A stretch of 64,000 bases of DNA from positions 496,001 to 560,000 of the forward strand of contig CP099422.1 in assembly GCA_024114885.1 (NCBI GenBank), in the 5' to 3' direction. This document shows, in pieces, positions 22,369-32,908 of the stretch. The DNA comes from Septoria linicola (taxonomy: Eukaryota > Ascomycota > Dothideomycetes > Mycosphaerellales > Mycosphaerellaceae). The stretch's first letter is position 1, and every line of letters begins with the position of its first letter. Under the pieces are notes generated by a model. That model was not told the DNA's origin, ran no database searches, and was given only the letters and a program-made list of their open reading frames with translations. The position numbers and the translations under genes were made by a program.

Positions 22369-23462
22369 TAATTCCACATACCACGTCGGGCTTCACCTGA
22401 CAGCAGGGTATGGGTGAGAACTACTAGCATGTAGGTCAGGATAGACAGCTAACATGTCCACCAGTACGGCTGCATTTCAGTACTCCAACGGGACAACGGT
22501 CGTGTTAGGGCGTGTTGATGGCGATCAAGCGTACAAGGACTTCTGGACTGAGATATCCTTCGAAGACTCGCGTCATCCCAGGTAAACCTCAAAAGACTAT
22601 ATCAGTGCGGAAGCTAGCTGACATAGGTCACAGCCCACCATACTATAAATATTTCAATGCATCAGCAGATGCTGCTCGACAATGGCAGCGACATTACCGC
22701 AAGCAGTCTGGTAGACCAGCTTCGACGGGTGTCGAAGCTCTCACACACGTTCTTGCCCGCCTTATCGGTCCCACGAATGACACTCTTGGTGCACATCAGC
22801 CTCTGAGATACGCCACAACTGCAGTTCCTGCCGTTCCTGCCATATACACTGAGGATCCGGTGGATGCAGCTCAGTACCTCGGCTTGAACTTGGTCCTGGG
22901 TCGTTCGGAGGTGACCGTCAACGATGATGAATCTATCCCACTTTCTGACATCAACTATGCTCTTGTTGGCATGGAATTCTCAGATCGGAAGTGGAAAGAC
23001 CTCTCACTGAGCATCTCTTACACTGACGATCTGTTCACGATACACGCTACCGATGATGCATACAGCGGAATCATGTGGAAGAAGCCAGTCGGCGTTGCAC
23101 GTGCAGATTTGGGTCACAAACACCTCAACTCATTTCCAACGTTGGATGATTATTGGAACGAGTTGCGAAGAGTCATACATGACGTGCTCGGGCAAAGCTA
23201 CTTCTCCTCTCGCCGTCTTAGGCCTGTTATAGTGCATGGCGAGCGAGCTATGGATTCAGTCTTGCGAGCTATCTTGCAGCATGAGCTGGACCAGCTCCAG
23301 TGGAAAGGAGAGAATGTGTCGCTGCATTCGATCGATTCAGTCTATGCTGGAGCTATAGGTGCGGCCAAACTGGGCTTGCAATGTCTTCGAGGAGAATTTG
23401 GTCGACATGGGAATTGCTTCTCTGACTTGAAACCTAGGTCGAGCGGGAGGACTGGCTGGTAG
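22369..23462 (+). CDS. HSP70/actin-like ATPase-fold protein, divergent
   Basis: Three exons fit: about 22369-22413, 22465-22581 and 22634-23462 (introns 22414-22464 with a GCTAAC branch and 22582-22633). Spliced, the start reads HVGLHLTAGYGTAAFQYSNG, matching the phosphate-1 region of HSP70-fold ATPases (G-I-D-F-G-T-x-x-S/A). Near the end DSVYAGAIGAAKLG matches the adenosine-region A-x-G-A-A helix. The centre has a partner-like LSDINYALVGMEFSDRKW and RPVIVHGERAMDSVLRAI. The usual C-terminal substrate domain is absent. The true 5' exon is uncertain. The frame ends RSSGRTGW-stop at 23462; a splice at 23437/23438 into the next frame is possible but its donor is poor. Function unknown; fungal HSP70-like proteins of this kind are uncharacterised as far as I know. 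Confidence 0.55.
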
Positions 23463-24227
23463 ATGGTCACGGCACTCAGTGCGGACAGCAAACCTCGGGC
23501 TGGAGTGGAAGGACAGAAGATATATGGACTCCGGCATAATCGTAGGGTCAAGCAGAGAAGTCAGAGCGATGTTGAGAGTCGCATGGACTATAGATCAGGA
23601 AGCATACGGCGGTAGCAATGAACTACACTTCAACGACCAGGTCGTCTTACCAGATCTGTGTATCGAGCAGGAGCGCATCGGGGTCCATTTCATCGACGCT
23701 GTGAACGGCGTCGCAAAGTCGATGGACCCTAGCATAGACCTCTTGAAGAATGTGCGTGCTCAGCTGGCAGATCTGATCTATCCTCCACGACAAGTCGTCG
23801 ATAACCATGGATTGCCTGGATTTGGCATCACGCTCGACTACGATACTAACATGACCGAGTCGTTCACCTGCAGGCGCAGATTTAGCCTGGACTCTGGCAA
23901 AGGATCATGTAGGTACTCTTGATCCACTGATACTTTTCCCCAGTACTGTACAACAGCAAGCCATTCCAGCGCATAGCAAAAGAGAACAGTAGTGTGTCGA
24001 AGACCGTATGGGAAAACGTACCCTGGGGAAATAACGTGATAACGACCAAACACTTTGCTCTATGGCACGCAGAGCGCGACGAACAGCTGCGAGTTTCGTG
24101 GTGGTCTCGACTCTGGTTTCATCCTCGAGAGCCCGAGATAATCCAGACCACGACACCGGCGGATGCGGTGAATTTCGTGGGTCAAGCGCGAGGGATGCTC
24201 AGGGCCGCTGATATGTTGGCTGAGTGA
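23438..24227 (+). pseudogene. C-terminal part of a fungal glycosyltransferase-like protein
   Basis: A frame with RYMDSGIIVGSSREVRAMLR...HFNDQVVLPDLCIEQERIGV...FGITLDYDTNM, then after a short gap (GTAGGT...CCCCAG, 23909-23943, only 35 nt) LLYNSKPFQRIA...PWGNNVITTKHFALWHAERDE...WSRLWFHPRE. This is the second half of a fungal family related to PLOD/procollagen-type glycosyltransferases: the Y-[LM]-[ND]-S-G block, an acidic 'D-Q' block, a buried repeat ALYQ/LLYN and a W-H ending. The first half, with the membrane anchor and D-x-D nucleotide-sugar site, is not found upstream; that space is taken by the HSP70-like frame. The frame has no ATG until well inside it. So it is probably a fragment or part of a chimera. 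Confidence 0.5.
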
Positions 24228-24997
24228 CTGCGAAAAGTTGAAATGGCGGCAGTTGAGAGTGAGGAAGGGGACAATTTGTCTTGGAATGGGATTTGTAGGA
24301 AGTATAAGCACTTACTGTTGGGTGTATCTGGAATCGCGCCAAATGGTTCCAGGTGATAACAAGGAGCTTCGTTCAGATAGTGCAATGTGCGAGCGAAGTA
24401 GGACACACGTAAATATCCTCAAACCATCTCCTATGTCTCTACAGGTAGATTATGTGTTGCGTTCTTTGCCTGTGGCGCCGACATTCGATCACCCACGTAT
24501 TGATGCCTTCTCAAGTTCAGGACTGAGCCACTCTATGCTACTTCTCGCTGAGCAGCCGCCACCGCTTCTCCTTTAGCTGAGTCAGACAGAATGCCTATAA
24601 TGAACAGCACATGATGATTGTTTCACCTAAGTTTAAATTCTCCTGCTTGTATCGCGGCCGAGAACACCTTGTCCGCTTCGTCAAATCGGGTTTGTGTGCG
24701 ACGGACCAAAGCAAGATTGTCCGGACATCTTAGCTTCTTCGATACTCGGATGACAAGAGCGCTTCTCACCTCTCAGTAGTTTCTGTGAGCAGATTTCCGG
24801 CTTTATGATATCTCTTCTAGTCTGAATATATGAATGCGATACCATATATACTCATTAACGTACTACTACGCCCCGGGTCTAGAAATGCCTTCTTGTCCTT
24901 CCTTCAGTTCTTCAGATTGTAATACTTTCGCAATCTCGCGCTTGCTTTTTCCTGGTATAATTGAGCGAAGGCATCACGGTTATGCTACATGTTTCGA
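24228..24997. other. Intergenic, nothing seen
   Basis: 770 bp between the glycosyltransferase fragment and the 3' end of the NLR. Contains only short ORFs; it may include unrecognisable remains of TPR repeats of the NLR. Confidence 0.4.
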
Positions 24998-26955
24998 TTA
25001 TGGGTTCCCAGTACTTGTTCCTTGCGCGCACGGATTCGAGTTGTAGCCTTCGCGCCTTCTACGTTTCTTTCTGTACACCACCAGCTTCTGCCGAAGGACG
25101 CTTACAGCGTGGTCTCTCTGCCCCTTGTGGACCAGAACTTGCTTCCTGTACTGCCAGTGTCTCAGACCCCAACTACTTCGCCGCTGCCAGCTGACTTTCA
25201 GTCTGCAAACGGCTGCAAAATTGCTCACATCTACCGATCTATCTCCGAGGCAAGCTTTGCTTTGCAATGTGTTATGCTTCGCCGAGCTGGAGCCTGTAAT
25301 GCCCACTTTGCTGTCCTGCTGATAGTGCTCTCTCCTGCGTACTAGCTGATTGTTGCTGCTCAGTGCGAAAATATCTTTGTCTCCAGAGGTGTTCGGCACT
25401 GCTCTTCTTGCCTCCAAGCCCACAGCGAGCCCTGCTCCACCTGTGCCCAGCTCGCAGATATACCAGCCGGCATCACGAGCCATATCGTTAGCCAATCTCA
25501 AGGGATCACCAGAATCGGGAGGCCTCCGCATAACGGCCATCGAGACATGAGGAAGGAGCATCTGACACGTTAGCTGTTTCGTGCAAGCACAGCTTTGACC
25601 AGACATGCCATGCAGGTTGTGAAGCAATCCGGCCTGAGTTGTCACAAGCTTATTTCGATTCTGCATCCACAGTCGAGCCGCATCTTGCACTAATCTGTGC
25701 ATTGTCCAGCTCTGCTCTTCATGAGTTGCGGATATGAATGAGAACTTTTGCAGTGCTACGATATCGTTCTCCAAGTTGTCACTCGCGTCAATGCCAGGTT
25801 GAGTTTGCTTGATAAGCATCTCGGGGATGAATTGGCGATTACAGAAGATCATGAGGGCAAGTAAGCTGGCTGCGCTCGGGCGTAACTTCTGCAACTGGTG
25901 GAAGGAGCTCTGCAGCGTCAGCAGAATGCTGCTGCTTGCATCATGGCCACGATCCGGGAAGTGTTCGTCGCTTTGTAGGAGAGTTGTGCGGCACTTCCAG
26001 CTGTGCTCTAGCTGTTTCAGGTATGATGCTATCGACTCTCTGGGCTGTCGATCGCGAATGTATGCAGCCGCCTGGGATATCGCAAGCGGTAGGTTGTCAA
26101 GTGCGGTCCCAAGCTCTCCATAGCTCTTGTTCGTGTCCGTTCCTAGCTTTTGCTCCAGCATCGCAATCGTACTCTTTTCGTCCATAGCGTCCACCAGGAC
26201 CAAGCTACTCCTGTGTATGAGCTTCTCTGCCTCGCTCTGGATCCTTGACGTGATCAGTATAGAGCCATGTTCGCAGAATGGAAGGTAATCAATCATCCTC
26301 TTGCCTAAACTCTTTGTGACCAGAAAGCTGGCATCGTCGACACTATCCAGTATGATCAACCACTTTCCGTGCTTGCTATTGCTCAGCCATCGTGTGAAGG
26401 CGGATAGGTCGTCTGCAACGGAGCCCTCGCAACGATCGATCCCAGCTCGCGCAGAGATGTCCTTCACGCTTTCTTCGAATCATGACACACTGCTCGCATG
26501 AACCCACAAGACCCATGTCTCAGGATCATTTTGACGAACCTGGAAAGCATACTCAACAGCTAGTTGAGTCTTCCCAATACCGCCTGAACCTACAATACCA
26601 ACTCGTGCTCCTGGTATTTGAACTCTGGCATTTATCTGCTTGAGCAGGTCGAGCCGTGGAATGTGGTCGGGATCACGTTCAAAAGGCACGATAGAGCACG
26701 GACTCGGAGGGGTCTTAGGGCGGACTATTGACAAGGATCTTGGTTAGACAAGGTCATCTCAACTTGCTCGACCTGTAGCGCACCATGATGCTCGTTGATG
26801 GTCATATGGTTGGCATTATATTGTCTGTTGTCAGAACCTCCATGCTGGATATATGCTTGCTGCGTGCCATCCCCAGCATTGTGGAAATGGACTCGGTCGG
26901 CCTTTAATTTAGATTCATGCGCCGATACCATCATGGTAAATCGTGTACCGAGCAC
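24998..26955 (-). pseudogene. NB-ARC NLR with N-terminal amyloid-like motif, interrupted
   Basis: STAND-type sensor of fungal non-self recognition. Exon 1 (26955-26784) ends in a motif GDGTQQAYIQHGGSDNRQY at about residues 28-46, which the PNP gene next door repeats. Intron 26725-26783 (branch TCTAAC, acceptor AATAG) joins NEHH to VRPKTPP. NB-ARC follows: P-loop GIVGSGGIGKTQLAVEYA, Walker B KWLIILDSVDD, sensor GSILITSR, GLPL-like DNLPLAISQAAAYI, and MHD-like MHRLVQDAARLWM. The linker has a single in-frame TGA at 26480-26482, between WVHASSVS and FEESVKDISARAG. Family members have Arg there (A-R-F-E), so CGA to TGA is likely. There is no room for an intron. After MHRLVQ one TPR-like helix pair is seen (LANDMARDAGWYICELG), then the repeats become unrecognisable and end at 24998: the repeat domain is short or decayed. 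Confidence 0.75.
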
Positions 26956-27316
26956 CGGCTCTAGTATTCAGGTAGTAGGAGGCGCACAGTGGAGTGACGG
27001 ATGCGAAGCATGGCGAGGAATTTTGCGAGATTGCGATACGGCTGAGCACTTAATTCCTAGACGCTGTGGCGTTTCAGGCTTAGCGGTAGTCTCTACGGCA
27101 CAGCAACTTGCAGCTCGTATTGGAGGCGCCCAGAAGCTTTGTCTTTGGCAATGCCTGATGCCAGCCGGCATGCAACATGACAAGTCGCTCCACGTCTTTC
27201 ACATGCAACAACGCTTCTGTCAAATCGAGTGACCGACCCGGGTGGCGTGGTGGATTGGCTTCTGAGCAGAGAAACACGCAACCAACTTTTGAGTCTGACA
27301 AGATAGCACTGGCAAG
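26956..27316. promoter_or_regulatory. Bidirectional promoter of the NLR/PNP pair
   Basis: 361 bp between the start codons of the NLR (minus) and PNP gene (plus). Head-to-head placement allows co-expression of sensor and effector, as known for fungal NLR/effector pairs. No specific site recognised. Confidence 0.45.
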
Positions 27317-28399
27317 ATGTCAGCAACGCGTACACAACATGACTACACAATTGGCATCATCTGCGCCCTGAGCCTTGAGCGGACAGCCTTGGAAGCCATG
27401 CTCGACGGCTGCCATGATATCATGCCCTGCGAGCCTGGTGACACAAATACATATACTTTTGGCGCCACTGGAAAGCACAATGTGGTAATAGCTTGCCTGG
27501 GCTTTGGAGATTCTGGTATGATCTCTGCGAGTGTCGTTGCAGACAATCTACGACGGTCATACCCAAGCATCAAGCTTGGCTTTATGGTGGGAATTGCAGG
27601 AGCGGCACCGCATGCTGATGACGAGAGTGGTGGTCTCTTTCTTGGAGATGTTGTAGTTGGCTGTATAAAGGGCGTACCGTCAGTAATCAACTTCAGTCTG
27701 GGCAAAGAAACTACTCATGGCTTTGATATCCGGTCAGAGCTAGCAGAGCCACCACTTGCTTTACAGACGGTTGTCAGTGCATTGGAAGCAGCATACCAGG
27801 GCAGTGGACCAACCTATCTAAATCAGCTTCAAGACAACATAGGGGGCAACCCATACCTTGATCGAAAGCCACTGTCCAAAGATTATTTCAACATGCCAGA
27901 GACACCTGATGTGTTGAATGCCACCACGGACACGAGTGAGTTTGTCCCACGCAAGCCAAGGTTCCTGCGAGATCCTCCTCCAGGGCTCGAAGAAGCCAAA
28001 TTCATCACAACACTCACCGGCAGTGACAATGAGATATGGTTCCAATACCCTGTTGTCCACTACGGTACTATAGCATGCTCCGATACACTCATTCAGAGCG
28101 GGGCCGAGCGCGAGAGAGTGCACAGACTGATCAAAGATCAGCGTAAAGCAGACGTTCTCTGCTTCGAAACGGAAGCCGCAGGCGTGGTCAAAGACTGGCC
28201 GTGTCTTGTCATTCGTGGACTCTCTCACTACGCAGACGAGCATCAAGATCAAGCATGGCAGAACTTTGCTGCTGCTACGGCGGCAGCATATGCGAGGAAT
28301 CTGCTGTTGAGGTTGGCGCCGCAGGTCGTTGGGAGTCGCGGGTCTGTCAAAGGAGGCGAGCGTGTAACACTATTGCGAGACAGGTGCAAAAGGCGCTGA
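27317..28399 (+). CDS. PNP_UDP-family nucleoside phosphorylase-fold effector
   Basis: 360-codon frame of the purine/uridine phosphorylase fold common in fungal STAND proteins: YTIGIICALSLERTALEAML at the start, KHNVVIACLGFGDSGMISAS, KLGFMVGIAGAAP, GDVVVG, VHYGTIACSDTLIQSG, the nucleoside-binding FETEAAGVV, then the catalytic-acid region RGLSHYADEHQDQAWQNFAAATAAAYARNLL. There is no NB-ARC in the same gene, so it is a stand-alone effector-type protein. It may cleave nucleosides or nucleotides in an incompatibility or cell-death response (inference from family context). The TGA at 28397 falls in the same frame as an amyloid-like exon 3' of it. A GTGTAA donor at 28362 and TAG acceptor at 28415 (54 nt, CTGAC branch) remove the stop and keep phase, so the mature protein probably ends with that motif. 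Confidence 0.85.
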   Translation: MSATRTQHDYTIGIICALSLERTALEAMLDGCHDIMPCEPGDTNTYTFGATGKHNVVIACLGFGDSGMISASVVADNLRRSYPSIKLGFMVGIAGAAPHADDESGGLFLGDVVVGCIKGVPSVINFSLGKETTHGFDIRSELAEPPLALQTVVSALEAAYQGSGPTYLNQLQDNIGGNPYLDRKPLSKDYFNMPETPDVLNATTDTSEFVPRKPRFLRDPPPGLEEAKFITTLTGSDNEIWFQYPVVHYGTIACSDTLIQSGAERERVHRLIKDQRKADVLCFETEAAGVVKDWPCLVIRGLSHYADEHQDQAWQNFAAATAAAYARNLLLRLAPQVVGSRGSVKGGERVTLLRDRCKRR

Positions 28400-28415
28400 C
28401 AGACAAATGTGATAG

Positions 28416-28531
28416 CCGCCAATGCATGTCCATGTGGAGCGATGTATTCCCACTCTGGGCAGGGCACGCAAAGGAATCATCATCAGACAGGAGGATCTGG
28501 CAATAAGCAGTATGACGCCGAGAACATGACA
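28416..28531 (+). CDS. Probable C-terminal exon of the PNP gene: amyloid-like motif
   Basis: Same frame as the PNP domain; reads CGAMYSHS, then GQGTQRNHHQTGGSGNKQY, then DAENMTF. Aligned without gaps to the NLR N-terminus (GDGTQQAYIQHGGSDNRQY, NANHMTI), 14 of 25 positions are identical. The shared pattern is G-x-G-T-Q-x4-Q-x-G-G-S-x-N-x-Q-Y-x-A-x2-M-T. Fungal amyloid signalling motifs of the sigma/PP kind are Gly/Asn/Gln-rich two-turn pseudo-repeats like this, placed at the effector C-terminus and NLR N-terminus. The frame stays open to 28831, overlapping the opposite-strand PAN gene; the true stop is probably earlier through another intron. Confidence 0.65.
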
Positions 28532-28625
28532 TTTGCCTCTGACTTATCTCATCATCAGCAAGACAGTATACTACACATTACCGTCAGAATGGTACGAAGT
28601 GTGGACACAACATTACCATTATCTC

Positions 28626-29589
28626 CTACCCTACCAATCTGCCACCAGCAACCTCACTTTTACCATACACAGGATCCGACCACATCCTCTTCAAATAACA
28701 CGCCGCTCCCAAGAACGTCGCGCCTACACAGTGCTTTGATTCTGCGCACGAGTCAATGCAAGTCGTCAAATTGTCTGCATCCATTGTCTCGATGTTTCCG
28801 CCTGAGTGGTCGATTCCACATTCGATGGTGAAGGACTTGCCGTTTGTGGTGTATGTCGTGCTGTTTGAGGCTGGGCAGCGGACTAGAGTGCTGCTAGGTG
28901 TGGGAGATGAGGTTGGGCGGGTGGAGGACGGGGTTGAGGTCGTTGAGGGTGGGTCTGGGGAGGACTGGCTTGGAGAGATTGCGGAAGATGTGTTGCTCGG
29001 GATTGTCGAAGTATCATTGTCGTCGCTAGAGTCTCTGACACCCAAGCCAACGTCGAGACCGACAGCTAGAGCGATGATAACAAGCACGGCTGCAGCGATG
29101 CCTATCCAGATCCACAGCTGTCGTCTCGGATTTTGCTTAGTCGCTTCTGCTCGAGCGACATCCTCTCGTGTCTCGGAGTCTGCGTCAAATCCACTCTCCT
29201 GCTGCTGCGGCGTTACACTCACTGGCACAGCTCCACCTCCATCCAGTGTCTTGTCCACTTTCTCCTCAATATGTGTATGATCGGGATGGCTCCTATACCA
29301 TCGAGGCGGCATGTATTTTTCGTCTGCATTATATCCTGGTTGTTGCAGGAAGCACCTCCGGGGCATCAGCACCATCGCGAAAGTCAACGACTTCCGGTGA
29401 GCGCTCTTCGGGTGGCCCAAGATACACCTCCGGATAGCTCAAGTCGATTTCGCGCTGAAGTTGCCGATCTACGCTGAGAGGACTGACGACGTATGGCTCT
29501 ATGCTAGCTGTGACGCTCTTGAGATCGCCAGTGTTCTGTGGCGACACCAGAGGTTGGCCGGTCTCTCGCTTGACGTCGCTCTCTGACAT
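28626..29589 (-). CDS. Single-TM protein with extracellular PAN/Apple-like module
   Basis: Exons 29589-29373 and 29323-28626, with a 49-nt intron (GTGCTG...ATGCAG; weak donor, phase fits); 304 aa, or 310 if an upstream Met at 29607 is used. The first exon is a polar cytosolic region (MSESDVKRETGQPL, PEVYLGPPEERSPEVVDFRD). Next come EKYMPPRWYRSHPDHTHIEE, one TM helix (WIWIGIAAAVLVIIALAVGL), a Ser/Thr/Pro stalk with N-glycosylation sites, and one module of the type in the 14458 gene: CPASNSTTY, FTIECGIDHSGGN, CIDSCAESKHCVG, AACYLKRMW. It is thus a plasma-membrane protein with an outward C-terminal module. No signalling motif recognised. Confidence 0.75.
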
Positions 29590-29763
29590 GTTAAGTCGAT
29601 AAGACATACCATTATGCGACAGTCCTCAGAGTTGGAGTGGCGTCGGTCGCGTTCCACGCCCCAGCTTTTTCTATTCTGGTCTCCATTCCAGGCGGGTTCC
29701 AAAAATTCCTTTGCCCCCTGCATGGTCCCGACACCCCGGGACCGGCCTGGATGTGCTCCGAGA

Positions 29764-31760
29764 CTACGCTGATGGCACTCGTGTGTAGACACCTCGGAAG
29801 CCGTCTTTGATATGCTTTCGGTACCGCAAGGCAAAGACCAGGACTGCTGCTAGGAAGCTGACAGCCACGAAGTCGGTGAAGAATGCAGTGTACCGTTCGC
29901 GATGTGGCGTGGGCCTTGATCTCGTCTTTCCAGAAAGGCAGACTTGTTCAGATTCGTTCTCGCCATTGATCGCCGAGATACACATATCAAGTTGGGCACT
30001 GAGTGATTGTTAGTGCACGTGGTTCCATTTATCCAACAGTCAGCACTAACCTATTCTCGACAGCCTTGTTCACAGTCAAGAACTGCTCAGTCGCATTAGT
30101 CACGACTCCGTCAGTGCGTCCATCCACGTAAGTCAGATAGCCAGCAGCGTGCTCGCTTGGCTTCCACTTCATGTAAACAGCAGTGCCATTTGCCATTTGT
30201 GACTCCAACTCTGTTGGAGCTGATGGTGTATGAACAGCGCCTGGCATGACGGGTTTCGCAGCAGTGTAGAAACTTCTACCCGCTGGGCTCGTCCAGACTG
30301 CGACACCCACATCCATGACATTGCCAACGATACTGAACTGTCCAGACGGTAGTCCTTCGAGAGTTGCGAAAAGCTTGCGAGTCCCTGCCTGGACCGCGAC
30401 TGTGGTATTCCGGTTGTAGAACGAGATGTCATACTGCTTGATGTTCCACCTTTCCGCATCCTTTGGCGGCGACCAGGTGACATGAAAGCCCAGGTCTGTT
30501 GGCGTGATAAGCACGTTCTCCGGAGGCGGACTGGTACTTCTATCTGATACAGCACTGACAGATTCAGTCCAGTCTCCACATCTTCTGCCCAAGCAGGAAC
30601 GGACCTGATACTCGTATTGTATGCCAGCACGAGGTAGAATGGTTTCCGTCCTGTTTGCCTGCACTTTGTAGTTCATGATCCACTCTTCATCACTGGTACG
30701 GCGCCGGACGTGAAAGTCAGTGATGCCCAAGGGACGGTCCCAAGTCAGCTTGATTCCCATCGGACTGCTCGAGGCTCGAACATTCGTCGGAGGCACGACT
30801 GGTCGCTCGGTCCAGGTACTTGGGATCGGTATAGGTTCTTGACCAACTGAGAAGTGCTCAATCAATGTCTTTGAGAAGGCATGTGCTATCTGATAAGCGC
30901 CAAGCTCATTAGGGTGAAGACCATCAGCTGTCGAGGTGCAGTTGCGATCTGGCCCGCAGGTGTAGACTCCAGCCACTTCAACGTGGTGTACTGGCGAACC
31001 GGGCGTGCTCCACGACTCGTATGTCGACTTCAGTAACTCGTTGTACATTGTCGTTCGGCCTTCCAGATCGGAGTCGCTGTACGCTTCATGAACCACATTG
31101 CCAACATTGAATTTGATGCTGGGGTTCACTTTCCGAGCACCATCGATCAGTGCCTTCTGACTCACGATCAATTCCTCTGGTCTGGCGCCTCCCCATGACA
31201 GATCGTTGAAGCCAAGCAGCATTAGTATCATGTCTGGTTGGTACTCTCGCACACGATCTTCAATGTGATTCTTCACGCGATCAGCTCGATCTCCCGAAGT
31301 CGCGAAATGATGCGGATCAAAATCTTTGGACGCGTCTTTCGCGTAGCCCCAGTCGATGCGAGGAAACGTGTCGACTGAATCGTATCCAAGTACAGGATCC
31401 TCCAAGAGTCGCGGCGGTTGTGGCGGGCCGTCTGGCGCAGGTGCGCATGTTCCTGAAGAGATCAGAAGCCACCTCAAAAGATTCGACGCGTTCAGGCTCA
31501 CCTGTATATGGTCCGACAAACTTGAAAGAAGTTCCGCTGTCTCTCAGCCATTCCCACATGCGATATCTCCACGTAAAATCTGCTTCGTGGCCATGAGTGA
31601 TACTGTCGCCGACGAACATCAACTTGAGTGGTTCTGCATTGGAAAAATCCCTTCCCGCAGCTCCAGGTGGCAAGATCTCGCTGTATGCTGAGCCGGATGC
31701 TATCGCAATGGCCGTAGCCAATGCCAAGAAATTCGAAATCCACATATTGGTATTGAGCAC
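29764..31760 (-). CDS. SGNH/GDSL hydrolase with FN3-like domains and TM anchor
   Basis: Exons 31760-31502, 31452-30051 and 29998-29764 (introns 49 and 52 nt; GTGAGC and GTTAGT donors, last branch CTAAC); 631 aa. A signal peptide precedes the SGNH domain: block I FVGDSITHGHEADFTWRYRM (nucleophile Ser), block III MLLGFNDLSWGG (Gly/Asn oxyanion), block V DGLHPNELGAYQIA (catalytic Asp/His). After the hydrolase (about residue 250 on) two or three fibronectin-III-like repeats follow (LTWDRPLGITDFHVRRR; FHVTWSPPKDAERWNIKQYD; VYMKWKPSEHAAGYLTYVDG). Near the end is one TM segment (FVAVSFLAAVLVFALRY) with a basic cytosolic tail. Probably a surface-anchored carbohydrate esterase or lipase-like enzyme; substrate unknown. 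Attachment of a TM anchor to SGNH-FN3 is less usual. Confidence 0.82.
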
Positions 31761-32908
31761 TTCAGCATTATCATCAGAGACTTGTAGAGCCGCGCATATG
31801 GCTTGATCCTCGTAGCTGTGAGGTCGTTAAGGAGGCAGAATCTGTGGTTAGATCTAGCCCGCCAAGGAATGAGACTTTGGTAAATCGCCGAGGCAGGCGT
31901 TGAGCCGCGAACCTTGGGACGGCAGGATGGATGTTTCCATCTCATCTTGATGATCCTTCACCCACCTACAGTTTGAAAGCGTCCGTCACTCTGCGACAGT
32001 GCGGACGTGAGAGTTGTGTATAAACATCGACGCCGCCAATTTCAGATGAGTGCCACTTCTTCGGCAGCACAATCAGTGAAGTTTTCAGGGAGTCCATTCT
32101 GGCACTTGTCACCTCAGCAGCATGCGCAGCCCTTCGCAGACCATCAATTAACATCGATGACCAGGTAGCTTTGTGCTGCTAACGACGGCCTCGAGAATTT
32201 GTAAAATGGAGTTGGGAAAGAGGTGAGGTGCAAAGAACAGACCGGGTTCTTGTAGTCGATCCGAGACGACCAGGGTGTCTCGGACCTGTACGAGGCGTAC
32301 GAGTCGCACATGCACACAAGCATTTCAGGAGCCTACAGACTCAAACTGGTCTTTGCTCTTTCATGATGCCCTACGAGTTCTCTCTACGGAGATCGTGAGA
32401 AATCGACAGCATGGCTACTACAGTGCCTGTAATGCCACAGGCCAGAGCCCGCGAGGGCACGCTACGCCGAGAAGATGATTGCGGCGGCCGCTGCTCCGGC
32501 TGGTCTGCCACACTGTCAAGGAAGTGCAGACATGTTGCGAGGACTATGCAAAGCGGCGATCAGTGCCTTGTGTGATATCCTTTGTGGTCGCAGCTGTACA
32601 TTCTGCTGCGTACGAGGCAATCGCAGCTCTGCCCAGCGTGAAGACCATGGGAAGTAGCATAGCAGCAAGACAGCAAGTGCTCCAGGCATGATATACTGAT
32701 TTCCAAAGCATAGCACTGCAATCAGTCGACCAGGAAAGTTCGATCAGCTCTGGTAAAGCTGGTCATCGCAGGCAATCTGGTTGGCCCTCGTGGCGGTGTC
32801 TCAAACTGATGACTGACCAAATAGCCCGGAATGTTGCACAAGTCTCCCACCGACATGGTCCTATATTGAGCACACAGTCTGCGACTTGCCCATCATTCCT
32901 CCTTCAGA
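31761..32908. other. Intergenic, nothing supported
   Basis: 1.15 kb between the SGNH gene (minus) and the NADAR-like gene (plus). Only short chance ORFs; it must contain both promoters. Confidence 0.45.
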
